A stretch of DNA of 32,769 nucleotides from an uncultured Collinsella sp. Lineage in GTDB: Bacteria; Actinomycetota; Coriobacteriia; Coriobacteriales; Coriobacteriaceae. A program made the translations under genes and the position numbers. The notes beneath the pieces were generated by a model that worked only from the letters and a program-made list of their open reading frames with translations, searched no databases and was not told the DNA's origin. The stretch spans positions 1 to 32,769 of the forward strand of contig CALGZY010000127.1 of NCBI GenBank assembly GCA_937934355.1, read 5' to 3'. Each line of letters begins with the position of its first letter. The first letter of the stretch is position 1. Positions 15,589-23,753 of the stretch are shown here, in pieces.

Positions 15589-17658
15589 CTATCGAACCGA
15601 AGAATCGCCCGAGGCCGAAGAGGTATCGGGCTCGTCATAAATCACGCCGAGCACGTCGCGCACGACATGCATCGCGGTATCTGAGCCGCCGCCGCCCTGC
15701 TCCAGGACGGTAGCGATGACATACTTGGGATCATCGGCCGGTGCATAGGCGCAGAACCACGCGTATTCGTCCTCGCCACTTTTCTCGCCCGTGCCCGACT
15801 TGCCGTATACCTGCGGCGTCAGGGTGCCAAAGTGAGCCGCCAGGGACGTCGATGCCGTGTAAATCACGTCATGCATGCCGTTGCGAACAAGAGCCAAATC
15901 CGAATCACTGTTGATCTTGGCCTCCAGGCGCTTCTTCTTGCCCTTGCCGTTGTACTTATAGGCATCACCGTCGCCATCGCGCGACACGGCAGACAAAAAC
16001 ACGTGAGGCACGTACTGTTTGCCGCCGTTGGCAAGACCCATATAGGCGCACGCCATCTGCAGGGGCGTCACCAGGATGTCGCCCTGGCCGATAGCAATGT
16101 TAGTCATATCGCCGGCATTCCACTTGCGGTCCTCGGCAGATGCGTCGGTGAAGTACGACTCTTTCCACTCGGCATCGGGAATACGGCCCGTGCCCTCACT
16201 CGGCAGATCGATACCGCAGGTCTTGCCTAGGCCCCAGCGACGAAAGACCTCCTGCAGGCCCTCGGAATGTTGCTCGTCATAAAAGAACGCCTTGCCCATG
16301 TCATAGAAGACGGGGTCGCACGAGTTGGCGATACCCGACTGCAGCGTCATGGTGCCGTGGCCAGACGTCAGCCAGCAGCGCTTGCCCCAAGCCTTGCCCA
16401 GGCCCGTCCAATAGCCCGTGCAGTTGGTTGTCTGCGTTGAAGTGTAGGTTCCAAACTCAAGACCGGCCAGTGCCGAGAGCGGCTTGATGGTCGAGGCCGA
16501 CATGTACTGTCCGCTAATGGCGCGGTTGAGCAGCGGGTGCGAACCCTTGTCATCATTGAGCTCGGTCCACACGTCATTTGAGACACCACCGATAAAGACA
16601 GACGGATCGAACTTGGGCTGGCTCGCCATGCCCAGGATCTCGCCATTGTTGGGATCGAGACACACCACGGCGCCGTTGCCGGCATTACTGTAACCAGTGG
16701 TCTTGGCAAGCTCGATAGCGCTCGCCAGCGCCGTCTCACAGGCCTGTTGGATCTTAAGGTCGAGCGTGAGCTTAATGTCGGAGCCGGCCTTCGCGGGCAC
16801 GGCACCGGCCTGACCGGTCACATTGCCCGAGGCATCGACCTTGACGGTCTGCTCGCCACGAATACCCTGCAGCAGGTTTTCGTAGTAGCTCTCAACGCCC
16901 GCCTGGCCCACGATATCGCCCGACTGGTACGTAATCTTGCCAGCAGAAGCATCATCATCGCCAGAGGTTTTCTTATTCTGAGCCTCGAGCTGCTCGGAGG
17001 TAATGGTGCCGGTATAGCCCAAGATATGGCATGCCGTCTCGCCATATGGATACTGGCGCTCGGTACGCTCGGCAATCTTGACGCCCGGGAACTCGCCGGC
17101 ATGCTCCTGAATATAGGCAACCGTGGAACGACGGACGTCCGTCGCGATGGTATGCAGGCTCTGAGCGCCCTCTGTATTGTCCTGAATATTGCGAAGGACC
17201 GCCACGTAAGGCATTCCAAGCACGTTGGCAAGATGGCGAACCAGAACCTCATCCTCGGCAAGGTCGCGGTAGGCCACGACAGCAAGTGAGGGACGGTTCT
17301 GGACAAGCGCCACGCCGTTGCGGTCGAGGATGCGGCCGCGCACAGCGGGTGTGGTAACGGTGCGAGTCTGATTACTATTGGCCTGCTTCTCGTAATAGTC
17401 CGACGAGACCATCTGCATGCCCCACAGCTTGACGGCAAGTGCCGCAAACATCGCGCCCACACCCGTGGTGAGGATGGAAAAGCGGCCCTTAAAAGCGGTC
17501 GCCGCGGTATTGCCCTCGCCCTCGGTGGCGCGCGGGGCCGTTCCATGCTGCGTATCGTAGGTAAAACGGGAATCGCCACGACGCATGATGACCAGCGCGA
17601 CCACGATGGCCACAACCAGCACGATACCGGCGATAATAACCGTCAACTGGGAAGACAT
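15589..17658 (-). CDS. mrdA: Penicillin-binding protein 2, class B transpeptidase
   Basis: Cross-links peptidoglycan in cell elongation, paired with RodA. The 689-residue protein carries a dimerisation region starting PAVRGRILDRNG (about 104-115) and a transpeptidase domain with SxxK as Ser389-Thr-Ile-Lys392, a second motif Ser446-Cys-Asp448, and KSG (620-622) in place of KTG. Unusually there are two N-terminal hydrophobic segments, residues 5-25 and about 61-83, where PBP2 normally has one; this implies an outside N-terminus. A Ser/Asp-rich tail ends the protein. The ATG at 17658 has GGAGG 7 bases upstream. It lies 13 bases after mreD. Confidence 0.94.
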   Translation of the reverse strand: MSSQLTVIIAGIVLVVAIVVALVIMRRGDSRFTYDTQHGTAPRATEGEGNTAATAFKGRFSILTTGVGAMFAALAVKLWGMQMVSSDYYEKQANSNQTRTVTTPAVRGRILDRNGVALVQNRPSLAVVAYRDLAEDEVLVRHLANVLGMPYVAVLRNIQDNTEGAQSLHTIATDVRRSTVAYIQEHAGEFPGVKIAERTERQYPYGETACHILGYTGTITSEQLEAQNKKTSGDDDASAGKITYQSGDIVGQAGVESYYENLLQGIRGEQTVKVDASGNVTGQAGAVPAKAGSDIKLTLDLKIQQACETALASAIELAKTTGYSNAGNGAVVCLDPNNGEILGMASQPKFDPSVFIGGVSNDVWTELNDDKGSHPLLNRAISGQYMSASTIKPLSALAGLEFGTYTSTQTTNCTGYWTGLGKAWGKRCWLTSGHGTMTLQSGIANSCDPVFYDMGKAFFYDEQHSEGLQEVFRRWGLGKTCGIDLPSEGTGRIPDAEWKESYFTDASAEDRKWNAGDMTNIAIGQGDILVTPLQMACAYMGLANGGKQYVPHVFLSAVSRDGDGDAYKYNGKGKKKRLEAKINSDSDLALVRNGMHDVIYTASTSLAAHFGTLTPQVYGKSGTGEKSGEDEYAWFCAYAPADDPKYVIATVLEQGGGGSDTAMHVVRDVLGVIYDEPDTSSASGDSSVR

Positions 17659-17671
17659 CTACGAGCCTCCC

Positions 17672-18244
17672 CTATTTGAGCTTGCGGGTCTTGGGCTTAA
17701 AGCGCATACCCGTCTGGCGTCCGCCACGTGCGGAGAATCCATAGCCGGACTGCGGCACGACGCCGGACATCAAAAACGGAATGGCAACCAGACCCGTCAG
17801 AATCGAGGACGGCAGCGCATGGCCGAAGATCGCCACGACAAAGCTCGTCTCCAAACCCATAAACAGCAAGATGATGCTGTAGATCACATTAATGACGAGC
17901 GCGAAGGCGCCCACCGTGACGCCGCGCGCACTCGGGGTACCGCCCGTCTGACCGACGGCGCTGTGCACCAGGGCAAAAGAACCCACGGTCAGCAGGAGCG
18001 ACATAACGCCCACCGGCACGGCAGCGGACAGGTCATAGAACAAGCCGCTGCAAAAACCGCACACGATGGCACGGGTCGGGTCGCCCGAGAACACGCTTAG
18101 GCACACCAGGATAATCATGAAGTTGACGCGACCGCCCGCAATGGAGATCTGCGGTGCCAGGCCTGCCTGCAGCAGCACGCACACGATGGCGGCGATCACA
18201 AACGTGCGGGAGCTCATCCCCTGCTCGTGTAGATCCATGGACAT
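17672..18244 (-). CDS. mreD: Rod shape-determining protein MreD
   Basis: Polytopic membrane protein of the elongasome that links MreC to MreB. The 190-residue product has about five hydrophobic segments (TFVIAAIVCVLLQAGLA; FMIILVCLSVF; VGVMSLLLTVGSFAL; ALVINVIYSIILLFMG; SILTGLVAIPFLM). The short GDPTRAIVCGFCSGLFYDLS stretch is the family's most recognisable part. The tail is basic. Identification relies on topology and on position between mreC (5-base gap) and mrdA, because MreD sequences diverge strongly. Confidence 0.88.
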   Translation of the reverse strand: MSMDLHEQGMSSRTFVIAAIVCVLLQAGLAPQISIAGGRVNFMIILVCLSVFSGDPTRAIVCGFCSGLFYDLSAAVPVGVMSLLLTVGSFALVHSAVGQTGGTPSARGVTVGAFALVINVIYSIILLFMGLETSFVVAIFGHALPSSILTGLVAIPFLMSGVVPQSGYGFSARGGRQTGMRFKPKTRKLK

Positions 18245-18249
18245 GCCCC

Positions 18250-19248
18250 CTATTCGCTCGAGCCGGAATCGGTCGTTTCGGACGTGTCGGAACTGTCATC
18301 CGAGCTCTCGTCCTTCGTCTTGGTCGCAGCGTCGCGCGACGTTCCCTGCGGCGTGCTGTTGGCCGTGCTCACGTCCTCATCCGAGGCCGACTGTTCGTCG
18401 GTCAGCGAGGTAATGACCAGCACTTCCTCGTTGTTCTCGGCCGTCGTCTGGGCGCGCACCACAATGGTGTAGTACACATCGTTTGCCGACTTCTCAACCG
18501 ACGAGACGGTGCCGAGCGGTAGACCCTTGGGGAATACACCGCCAATGCCCGAGGTCACGATGATGTCGCCAACCTTAACATCGGAGTCGACGCTCACGTA
18601 CTCAAGACGCAGCGTGCCGTCAGCCTGACCCTGCAGCATGCCCTGGGCGCGCGTGTCCTGCACCATGGCGGACACACCCGAGTTCTCGTCGCCAATCAGG
18701 CGCACGGTCGACGTTTTGGCCGAAACCTCGATGATCTGGCCGATAACACCGGCCGAACTCGTCACGGGCATGTTGATGGTAAGCCCATCGGCAGAACCCT
18801 TGTCGATGGTGACGGTCGAGGTCCAGGCATCGCCCGAGGCGCCAACGATACGAGCTGCGGTCGATTTGAGGTTGTAGGTCGACTGCAGGCCGACCAGCCC
18901 CTCCAGACGCTCGGCGGTCTTTTGAGCCTCGGAGAGCTCAGCAACCTTAGAGGTCAGCTCCTCGTTTTGCTTCTTAAGCTCGTCAAGCGTGTCCTGCGAC
19001 GCCGTAAGGTTAGAGAACACGTTGCCGATCGCATTGAAGGGGGCCGCCACAGCCGAGCCCACAAAGCGCACCGGCGAGGTAATCGTCGTCACGCCCGAAC
19101 GCACGGCATGAATCGGTCCTGCCTCGCCCTCGCGGATGTAAAACGTGAGCAGCAACACCGAAATCAGGCTGAAAACAATCAACGGGCGCATACCCGTTGA
19201 TTGTCGCTTGGTATTCAGATTTGTGGAGAAACCCGAAGATCGTGCCAA
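18250..19248 (-). CDS. mreC: Rod shape-determining protein MreC
   Basis: Periplasm-side scaffold of the elongasome that activates PBP2. The 332-residue protein has one membrane segment (about 22-38), a coiled coil (about 82-122, rich in DELKKQNEELTSKVAEL-type heptads), then the beta-rich MreC core (ARIVGASGDAWTSTVTIDKG; GVIGQIIEVSAKTSTVRLIG; IIVTSGIGGVFPKGLPLGTV). The last 60 residues are a Ser/Asp/Thr-rich low-complexity tail beyond the family core. The start is a TTG at 19248 with AAGGTGG 7 bases upstream. It follows mreB after 21 bases. Confidence 0.94.
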   Translation of the reverse strand: MARSSGFSTNLNTKRQSTGMRPLIVFSLISVLLLTFYIREGEAGPIHAVRSGVTTITSPVRFVGSAVAAPFNAIGNVFSNLTASQDTLDELKKQNEELTSKVAELSEAQKTAERLEGLVGLQSTYNLKSTAARIVGASGDAWTSTVTIDKGSADGLTINMPVTSSAGVIGQIIEVSAKTSTVRLIGDENSGVSAMVQDTRAQGMLQGQADGTLRLEYVSVDSDVKVGDIIVTSGIGGVFPKGLPLGTVSSVEKSANDVYYTIVVRAQTTAENNEEVLVITSLTDEQSASDEDVSTANSTPQGTSRDAATKTKDESSDDSSDTSETTDSGSSE

Positions 19249-19269
19249 ATGGAATCCACCTTTTGGAAA

Positions 19270-20313
19270 TTAAGCATTGGTCTGGACGAAGCCGCCATCA
19301 AACGCATTGGCCTCGAGCACGCGGGCACAGCCGTTAACGACGTTATCGAGCGCCGTGGGGCTGACGTTGACCGAAACACCGGTCTCATCGCGCAGGCGCA
19401 CGTCGAGACCGCGCAGCAGCGCGCCGCCACCAGTCAGCAAAATACCGTAGTACATAAGGTCCGAGGCAAGATCGGGAGGCGTAGCGTCGAGTGCGTCCTT
19501 GACGGCCTTGGCCATCTCGTCGAGCGGCTTGTTGAGCGCGCGACGAATCTCCTCGCTCTCGATGCGCACGGTCTTGGGCAGACCGGTGATCACGTCGCGG
19601 CCGTTGACCTCGACGTCGAGCTCGTCCTTGAGCGGCACGGCGGAGCCGACCTTGATCTTGATGTCCTCTGCCGTACGCTCGCCGATGGCCAAGTTGTAGG
19701 CATCACGAACGTGCGTGAGGATGGCCTGATCGAACTCGTCGCCGGCAATACGGATGGACTGCGAGACGACGATGCCACCCATAGCGATAACGGCAACCTC
19801 GGTGGTACCGCCACCGATGTCGATGACCATGGAGCCGGTGGGTTCCTCGACGGGCAGATCGGCGCCGATAGCGGCGGCCATAGGCTCTTCGATCAGATAG
19901 GCCTGGCGAGCGCCGGCCTGGATCGTGGCCTCAAAGACGGCACGCTTCTCGACCGACGTGACGCCGGAGGGAACGCAGACGACAACGCGCGGACGCGGGG
20001 TCCACGGATAGCGCTTCTCGGAAGCCTTGTCGATAAAGTAGCGAAGCATGGCTTCGGTAACATCGAAGTCGGCGATGACGCCGTCCTTCAGGGGACGAAC
20101 GGCCACGATGTTGCCGGGCGTACGGCCAAGCATGCGCTTTGCCTCGATACCGACCGCCAGGATGCGCTCGTCGTTCTTGTCGATGGCGACGACGGAGGGC
20201 TCACGAATGACGATGCCCTTGCCGCGCACGGAGACAAGCGTATTTGCGGTGCCGAGGTCGATGGCAAGATCGCCCGCATAGCTACCGAAGAACATATCCA
20301 TCAAAGAAAACAA
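19270..20313 (-). CDS. mreB: Rod shape-determining protein MreB (bacterial actin)
   Basis: ATP-binding actin homologue that orients elongation machinery along the membrane. The 347-residue protein has the phosphate-1 motif AIDLGTANTLV, EPSVVAID, the phosphate-2 region VIDIGGGTTEVAVIA and the adenosine motif LTGGGALLRGLD. The start is taken as the TTG at 20313 because AGGAG lies 5 bases upstream; the ATG at 20301 would be 17 bases away. The N-terminus is therefore slightly longer than usual, with a hydrophobic MFSLMDMFFG that could act as a membrane-targeting helix (inference). First gene of mreB-mreC-mreD-mrdA-rodA. Confidence 0.97.
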   Translation of the reverse strand: MFSLMDMFFGSYAGDLAIDLGTANTLVSVRGKGIVIREPSVVAIDKNDERILAVGIEAKRMLGRTPGNIVAVRPLKDGVIADFDVTEAMLRYFIDKASEKRYPWTPRPRVVVCVPSGVTSVEKRAVFEATIQAGARQAYLIEEPMAAAIGADLPVEEPTGSMVIDIGGGTTEVAVIAMGGIVVSQSIRIAGDEFDQAILTHVRDAYNLAIGERTAEDIKIKVGSAVPLKDELDVEVNGRDVITGLPKTVRIESEEIRRALNKPLDEMAKAVKDALDATPPDLASDLMYYGILLTGGGALLRGLDVRLRDETGVSVNVSPTALDNVVNGCARVLEANAFDGGFVQTNA

Positions 20314-20373
20314 CGCAACTCCTGATGTGTTGGATGATTGCTGGAAAACTACTAGCTCATCATACTAGCGCAA

Positions 20374-20406
20374 GCCCGGCACCTCACTTGCGGTGAAGCG
20401 CCGGGC
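20374..20406. other. Intergenic hairpin between the TPR gene and mreB
   Basis: GCCCGGC and GCCGGGC form the base; read on the minus strand the stem extends to 14 bp with three G-U pairs and a 5-base loop. No T run follows on either strand, so it is not a standard terminator. The minus-strand reading is more stable than the plus reading, suggesting an RNA element at the end of the TPR transcript or in the mreB leader. I see no convincing mreB promoter in the gap. Confidence 0.55.
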
Positions 20407-20428
20407 AAAGCTAAATCCCATAAGGTCA

Positions 20429-21733
20429 CTACTGGTTGTCAGCAGCCGAGAAATCCATATCGAGCGAGGAAACGGCCCAGCCGATATGGTTGTCGGAGCG
20501 CACGAATTTGACGGTGTACTCCTGCTCGCCGCCCTTGGACAGCGATGCCTTCACCTTAGCGGTCGTCTCGGTCATGGACTGATCCATGCCCTCGACGGAC
20601 ACGGTGGCGCCCTGCGGAATCGAAGAGATGATCATCGACTTGGCGTCCTCGGACAGACTCGAGGCCAGGTAAGACTCGGCCTTTGCGGTGTCACCGTCCC
20701 CGGCAGCCTGGAACAGATCGGAAACGACAGACTCCTGAGACGGGAAGCCAAAGCCGCGCGTGTAGGCAAAGCCCAGACCGCCCGCGGCGATCAAAATGAG
20801 CAGAAGCAGCACGATGAAGACTTTGAGACCCGTGTGGCGATGGCGACGACGGACCTTGGCCTGCTTACGATCCTGACGGTCCTGCTGGACCATCTCGGAC
20901 TCGGACAGCGTAAAGAAGCCGGTGTCCGAGGGATCGGGCATAAACTGACCGGTCGCGCCCGTAGGATCGAGCGGATCGACGGCAGGAGCGTCCATCGCGG
21001 GCGCCGGAGCCGTGGCCATAGCCGTCTGGGCAGACAGCGCGGCAAGCGAATCGTGCACGCGGGCAAGCTCATCGGCCTGCTCGGAGGTGAGCTGGTAGAT
21101 GCCATCTGCAGTAGCGGCGTTAAAGGCGTCGAGTGCGTCGGAGGGACGGCCGGCGGCAGAAAGCGCCTGACCCATGCCGGCGTTGAGCGCACGCGTGTCG
21201 TCGCGGGGGCCGGCAAAGTCGATAGCCGTGCGGTAGGTCTCCACGGCATCCGCCGGACGGCCGAGCTTAATGAAGCAACGACCAAGCTCGCCCAGTGCGG
21301 CGGCAGGAGCCGGATTGGCGCCGTCGATGGCAGCCTGACGGAAGGCAGTACCCGCGTTGGCATAGTCGCCCGACTGGAACAGCGCGTTACCCAGGCCCAG
21401 ATAGGCCTTGAACGGCGTGGCATAGGAAGCATCCTGCGTAGCAGCAGAGAACGCCTGGGCGGCCGTCGTGTAGTCGCCCACGGCGGCGAGTGCCTTGCCG
21501 CGGTTGGTGAGCAGCGCGCCGCGCTTGCCGTAGGTGCCGTCATTGAGGGCAGCGGCGTAGGCCTCGGCGGCCTCGGCATACATGCCCAGGTGCATCAAGG
21601 CGTTGCCACGAAGGTGATCGGCCTCGCCCATAATCTCATCGGGAGTTTTTGCCGCCCCAAGCATCTGGGCTGCAGCGGAAAAATCACCCGCGCGGTAAGC
21701 GGCGCGGCCCTGTTGGATCAGCTGGCTATTCAA
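20429..21733 (-). CDS. TPR-repeat membrane protein with extracytoplasmic C-terminal domain
   Basis: No specific function recognised. The 434 residues divide into five or six tetratricopeptide repeats (1-205; for example MYAEAAEAYAAALNDGTYGK and SGDYANAGTAFRQAA), a Pro/Ala-rich linker, a basic stretch (RQDRKQAKVRRRHRH), one membrane helix (304-324) and a C-terminal domain of 110 residues. That domain (SVVSDLFQAAGDGDTAKAES; EQEYTVKFVRSDNHIGW) looks like the small NTF2-like/DUF4878-type folds seen outside the membrane. The TPR part should face the cytoplasm. The start is a TTG at 21733 with AGGGG upstream, 11 bases after the cyclophilin gene, so the two share a transcript. Confidence 0.8.
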   Translation of the reverse strand: MNSQLIQQGRAAYRAGDFSAAAQMLGAAKTPDEIMGEADHLRGNALMHLGMYAEAAEAYAAALNDGTYGKRGALLTNRGKALAAVGDYTTAAQAFSAATQDASYATPFKAYLGLGNALFQSGDYANAGTAFRQAAIDGANPAPAAALGELGRCFIKLGRPADAVETYRTAIDFAGPRDDTRALNAGMGQALSAAGRPSDALDAFNAATADGIYQLTSEQADELARVHDSLAALSAQTAMATAPAPAMDAPAVDPLDPTGATGQFMPDPSDTGFFTLSESEMVQQDRQDRKQAKVRRRHRHTGLKVFIVLLLLILIAAGGLGFAYTRGFGFPSQESVVSDLFQAAGDGDTAKAESYLASSLSEDAKSMIISSIPQGATVSVEGMDQSMTETTAKVKASLSKGGEQEYTVKFVRSDNHIGWAVSSLDMDFSAADNQ

Positions 21734-21744
21734 GGAAGTCCCCT

Positions 21745-22287
21745 TTACTCGTGAACGATCTCGACATGGACGATCTCGTCGCCGGCACGCAGCTGCGAAA
21801 TCACATCGAGACCCTCGACCGTGGTACCAAAGACGGTGTAACCGGAATCGAGGTTATGCTGGGCACCCAGGCAGAAGTAGAACTGCGAACCCGCGGAATC
21901 GGGGTCCATGGAGCGTGCCATGGCAAGGGCACCATCGACATGGCTGTTGCGCGGATTGGTGGCAAACTCGCCCTTGATGCAGTAGCCGGGACCACCGGTA
22001 CCGGGCATGCCGTCAGGGCCCTCAAGACCGGCAGCGACGTCGGCGCCGGACATATCGCGGGTATTGGGGTCGCCGCCCTGAATGACAAAGCCGGGCACAT
22101 AGCGATGGAACTTAAGGCCATCATAGAAACCCATCGTGGAAAGCTCGCAGAAGTTCGCGACATGAATGGGAGCGCCCTCACCGTCAAACTTGACCTTGAT
22201 GGTACCCTTCGACGTCTCGATAACGGCGCACTCGTCGCCGGCAAGCTGATACTCGGGCGTGTAGAGCTCTTTCTTAAAACCAAACAT
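21745..22287 (-). CDS. Cyclophilin-type peptidyl-prolyl cis-trans isomerase
   Basis: Catalyses proline cis-trans isomerisation in protein folding. The 180-residue cytoplasmic-looking protein (no signal peptide) has KFHRYVPGFVIQGGDPNTR, with the Arg and Gln of the active site, then GALAMARSMDPDSAGSQFYF and GYTVFGTTVEGLDVI. The first 20 residues (MFGFKKELYTPEYQLAGDEC) precede the usual beta barrel. The ATG at 22287 has AAGGA upstream, and a good promoter lies 40 bases before it. It is followed by the TPR gene. Confidence 0.94.
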   Translation of the reverse strand: MFGFKKELYTPEYQLAGDECAVIETSKGTIKVKFDGEGAPIHVANFCELSTMGFYDGLKFHRYVPGFVIQGGDPNTRDMSGADVAAGLEGPDGMPGTGGPGYCIKGEFATNPRNSHVDGALAMARSMDPDSAGSQFYFCLGAQHNLDSGYTVFGTTVEGLDVISQLRAGDEIVHVEIVHE

Positions 22288-22326
22288 GTGGTTCCTTCCT
22301 CGTGCGTTTAAAGCATATTTGTACGA

Positions 22327-22356
22327 ATTGTAGCAATAAGCATGCGCTTACATCAA
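22327..22356 (-). promoter_or_regulatory. Predicted promoter of the cyclophilin-TPR unit
   Basis: On the minus strand TTGATG (22356-22351) and TACAAT (22332-22327) are 18 bases apart; four and five positions match consensus. The expected leader is about 33 bases. The remaining 38 bases back to the zinc-ribbon gene stop show nothing else. Confidence 0.65.
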
Positions 22357-22394
22357 TTGCGCACGTAGGTTATGCCGACTATGGCGAACTAATT

Positions 22395-23537
22395 TTAGGA
22401 ACGCTGCTGCGGCTTCCAGGAGCCCACATTGGCGTCGTACTGGTTCAGCGCGCTGTTGCCGCCCTGCGCGATGGGCGCCAGGATCTCGCTTTGGTGGGAA
22501 CTCATCGACTCACCATCAGGAATGGCCAGCGAGATATCCCAGCTCTGGCAGATCACGTCGACACGCTCGTACATCCACTCGGCAAGCTGCTTTAAGTGGG
22601 CGATGTCGTCCGCATAGACCGTATCGTCCTGATACTTAAGGTTGTTAAGCTCATCTTGCGTCTTTTTGATCTGGTCGCGCAGGGCGTAGGCACTCTGCGA
22701 CAGCTCCTGGCGGGTGGACAGCGGCGTTCGGAGATAGCCGTTGTTAAAGGAATCGATGACCTCGCCGATCTGGTCCTCATCACCGTAGGACACGATGGTC
22801 TGATACAGACCGTCGAGTCTGGTATAGAGCTGATCATCGGTGAGCACGGTTTCTTCCTGGACCACCTCGGCAGAATCGTCCTGCTTGGTATCGTCCTCAG
22901 TCGCCTCGCCCTTTTGGCGCGTGGGGAAGGTCGTCTGCGCAGCCTGGCCAAACTGGTCGTAGAAGGCAGGCATGACACCCATGGGATCGGCCGTCACGAA
23001 CCAATAGGCACCGCCGCAAACGACGGCAAGGACCGCGATGACGATGAGCGGCTTGGGGATATGACGCTTGTGCTTGTGATAGGCGTCCTCGTCGGGATGC
23101 ACCTTGCGCTTGGGTTTTTGAGCATCGTCATGCAGGGAAACGGGCGTGGGAATATCGACCTTGGGGATACCGAAATCCTTATCGAAAGCCGGCAGCACGC
23201 AGGTCTCGTTAGGATCGGCGGCGTCCGAAAGAACCGCGGCAGCCGAGGCGGGCGCATGAGGCACCTCGGTATCGATCTGCTCTTGCGTTAGGCGCGGAAA
23301 GCCCGCCGTGCGGCCCGCTGCCAGGTCGGATGCGGCCGCGTCCTCGGAGAGGATACCCGGAGCAGGGCGTCCGCATTTTGGGCACGTGCGATCATGCGGA
23401 GAAAGACGGGCACCGCAGCCCTCACAGAACACGAACTCGGTGTGCTCGGGACCATCGCCCGGACCCACATAGGCGTTGCAGTAGGGGCAGAACGAGGCGC
23501 CGTCCTCGATAGTCTTAAGGCAATGCGGGCAGATCAC
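22395..23537 (-). CDS. Double zinc-ribbon single-pass membrane protein
   Basis: Function unknown. From a GTG at 23537 the protein has 380 residues. Two zinc ribbons open it: Cys3, Cys6, Cys17, Cys20 (ICPHC...FCPYC) and Cys38, Cys41, Cys52, Cys55 (FCEGCGARL...CPKCG). A variable linker and a His/Lys-rich stretch (AYHKHKRHIPK) lead to a membrane helix (163-181) and an extracytoplasmic helical domain of 199 residues. GTG is preferred over a TTG at 23567 because AGAGG sits 5 bases before it, the family-like start MICPHC results, and an extended -10 box lies just upstream. Such ribbon proteins often sense or scaffold, but nothing here identifies a partner. Confidence 0.8.
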   Translation of the reverse strand: MICPHCLKTIEDGASFCPYCNAYVGPGDGPEHTEFVFCEGCGARLSPHDRTCPKCGRPAPGILSEDAAASDLAAGRTAGFPRLTQEQIDTEVPHAPASAAAVLSDAADPNETCVLPAFDKDFGIPKVDIPTPVSLHDDAQKPKRKVHPDEDAYHKHKRHIPKPLIVIAVLAVVCGGAYWFVTADPMGVMPAFYDQFGQAAQTTFPTRQKGEATEDDTKQDDSAEVVQEETVLTDDQLYTRLDGLYQTIVSYGDEDQIGEVIDSFNNGYLRTPLSTRQELSQSAYALRDQIKKTQDELNNLKYQDDTVYADDIAHLKQLAEWMYERVDVICQSWDISLAIPDGESMSSHQSEILAPIAQGGNSALNQYDANVGSWKPQQRS

Positions 23538-23577
23538 GGCATCCTCTTTTCGAAGCAATTCAAACAATCGAGGTTAG

Positions 23578-23586
23578 AGCATAACA
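23578..23586 (-). promoter_or_regulatory. Extended -10 box upstream of the zinc-ribbon gene
   Basis: TG-N-TATGCT on the minus strand; transcription would start near 23571, giving a leader of about 34 bases to the GTG at 23537. No clear -35, as is usual for extended -10 promoters. Confidence 0.4.
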
Positions 23587-23627
23587 TCGCCACGGCCCCA
23601 CAGGAGCAAGGCACCAATTCAACATCG

Positions 23628-23743
23628 CAGGGTAGCTAATTTGGGACGGGGCTTTTTTAGCTGCCCTGGCCGTCAATCGACCAAACCGATCGCGTTGTCA
23701 GCCAGGGCAGCTAAAAAAGCCCCGTCCCAAATTAGCTACCCTG
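23628..23743. repeat. REP-like inverted pair (composite palindrome) 3
   Basis: Arms 23628-23670 and 23701-23743 are exact 43-base reverse complements with a 30-base loop. The outer ends keep GGGTAG/CTACCC, while both inner ends read CTGCCC/GGGCAG, so the same T-to-C change is present in both arms. It lies between the start of the zinc-ribbon gene and the end of the P-type ATPase gene (both minus strand), 10 bases from the ATPase stop, so it is transcribed as the ATPase 3' end. Confidence 0.87.
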
Positions 23744-23753
23744 TGAGGTGTGG

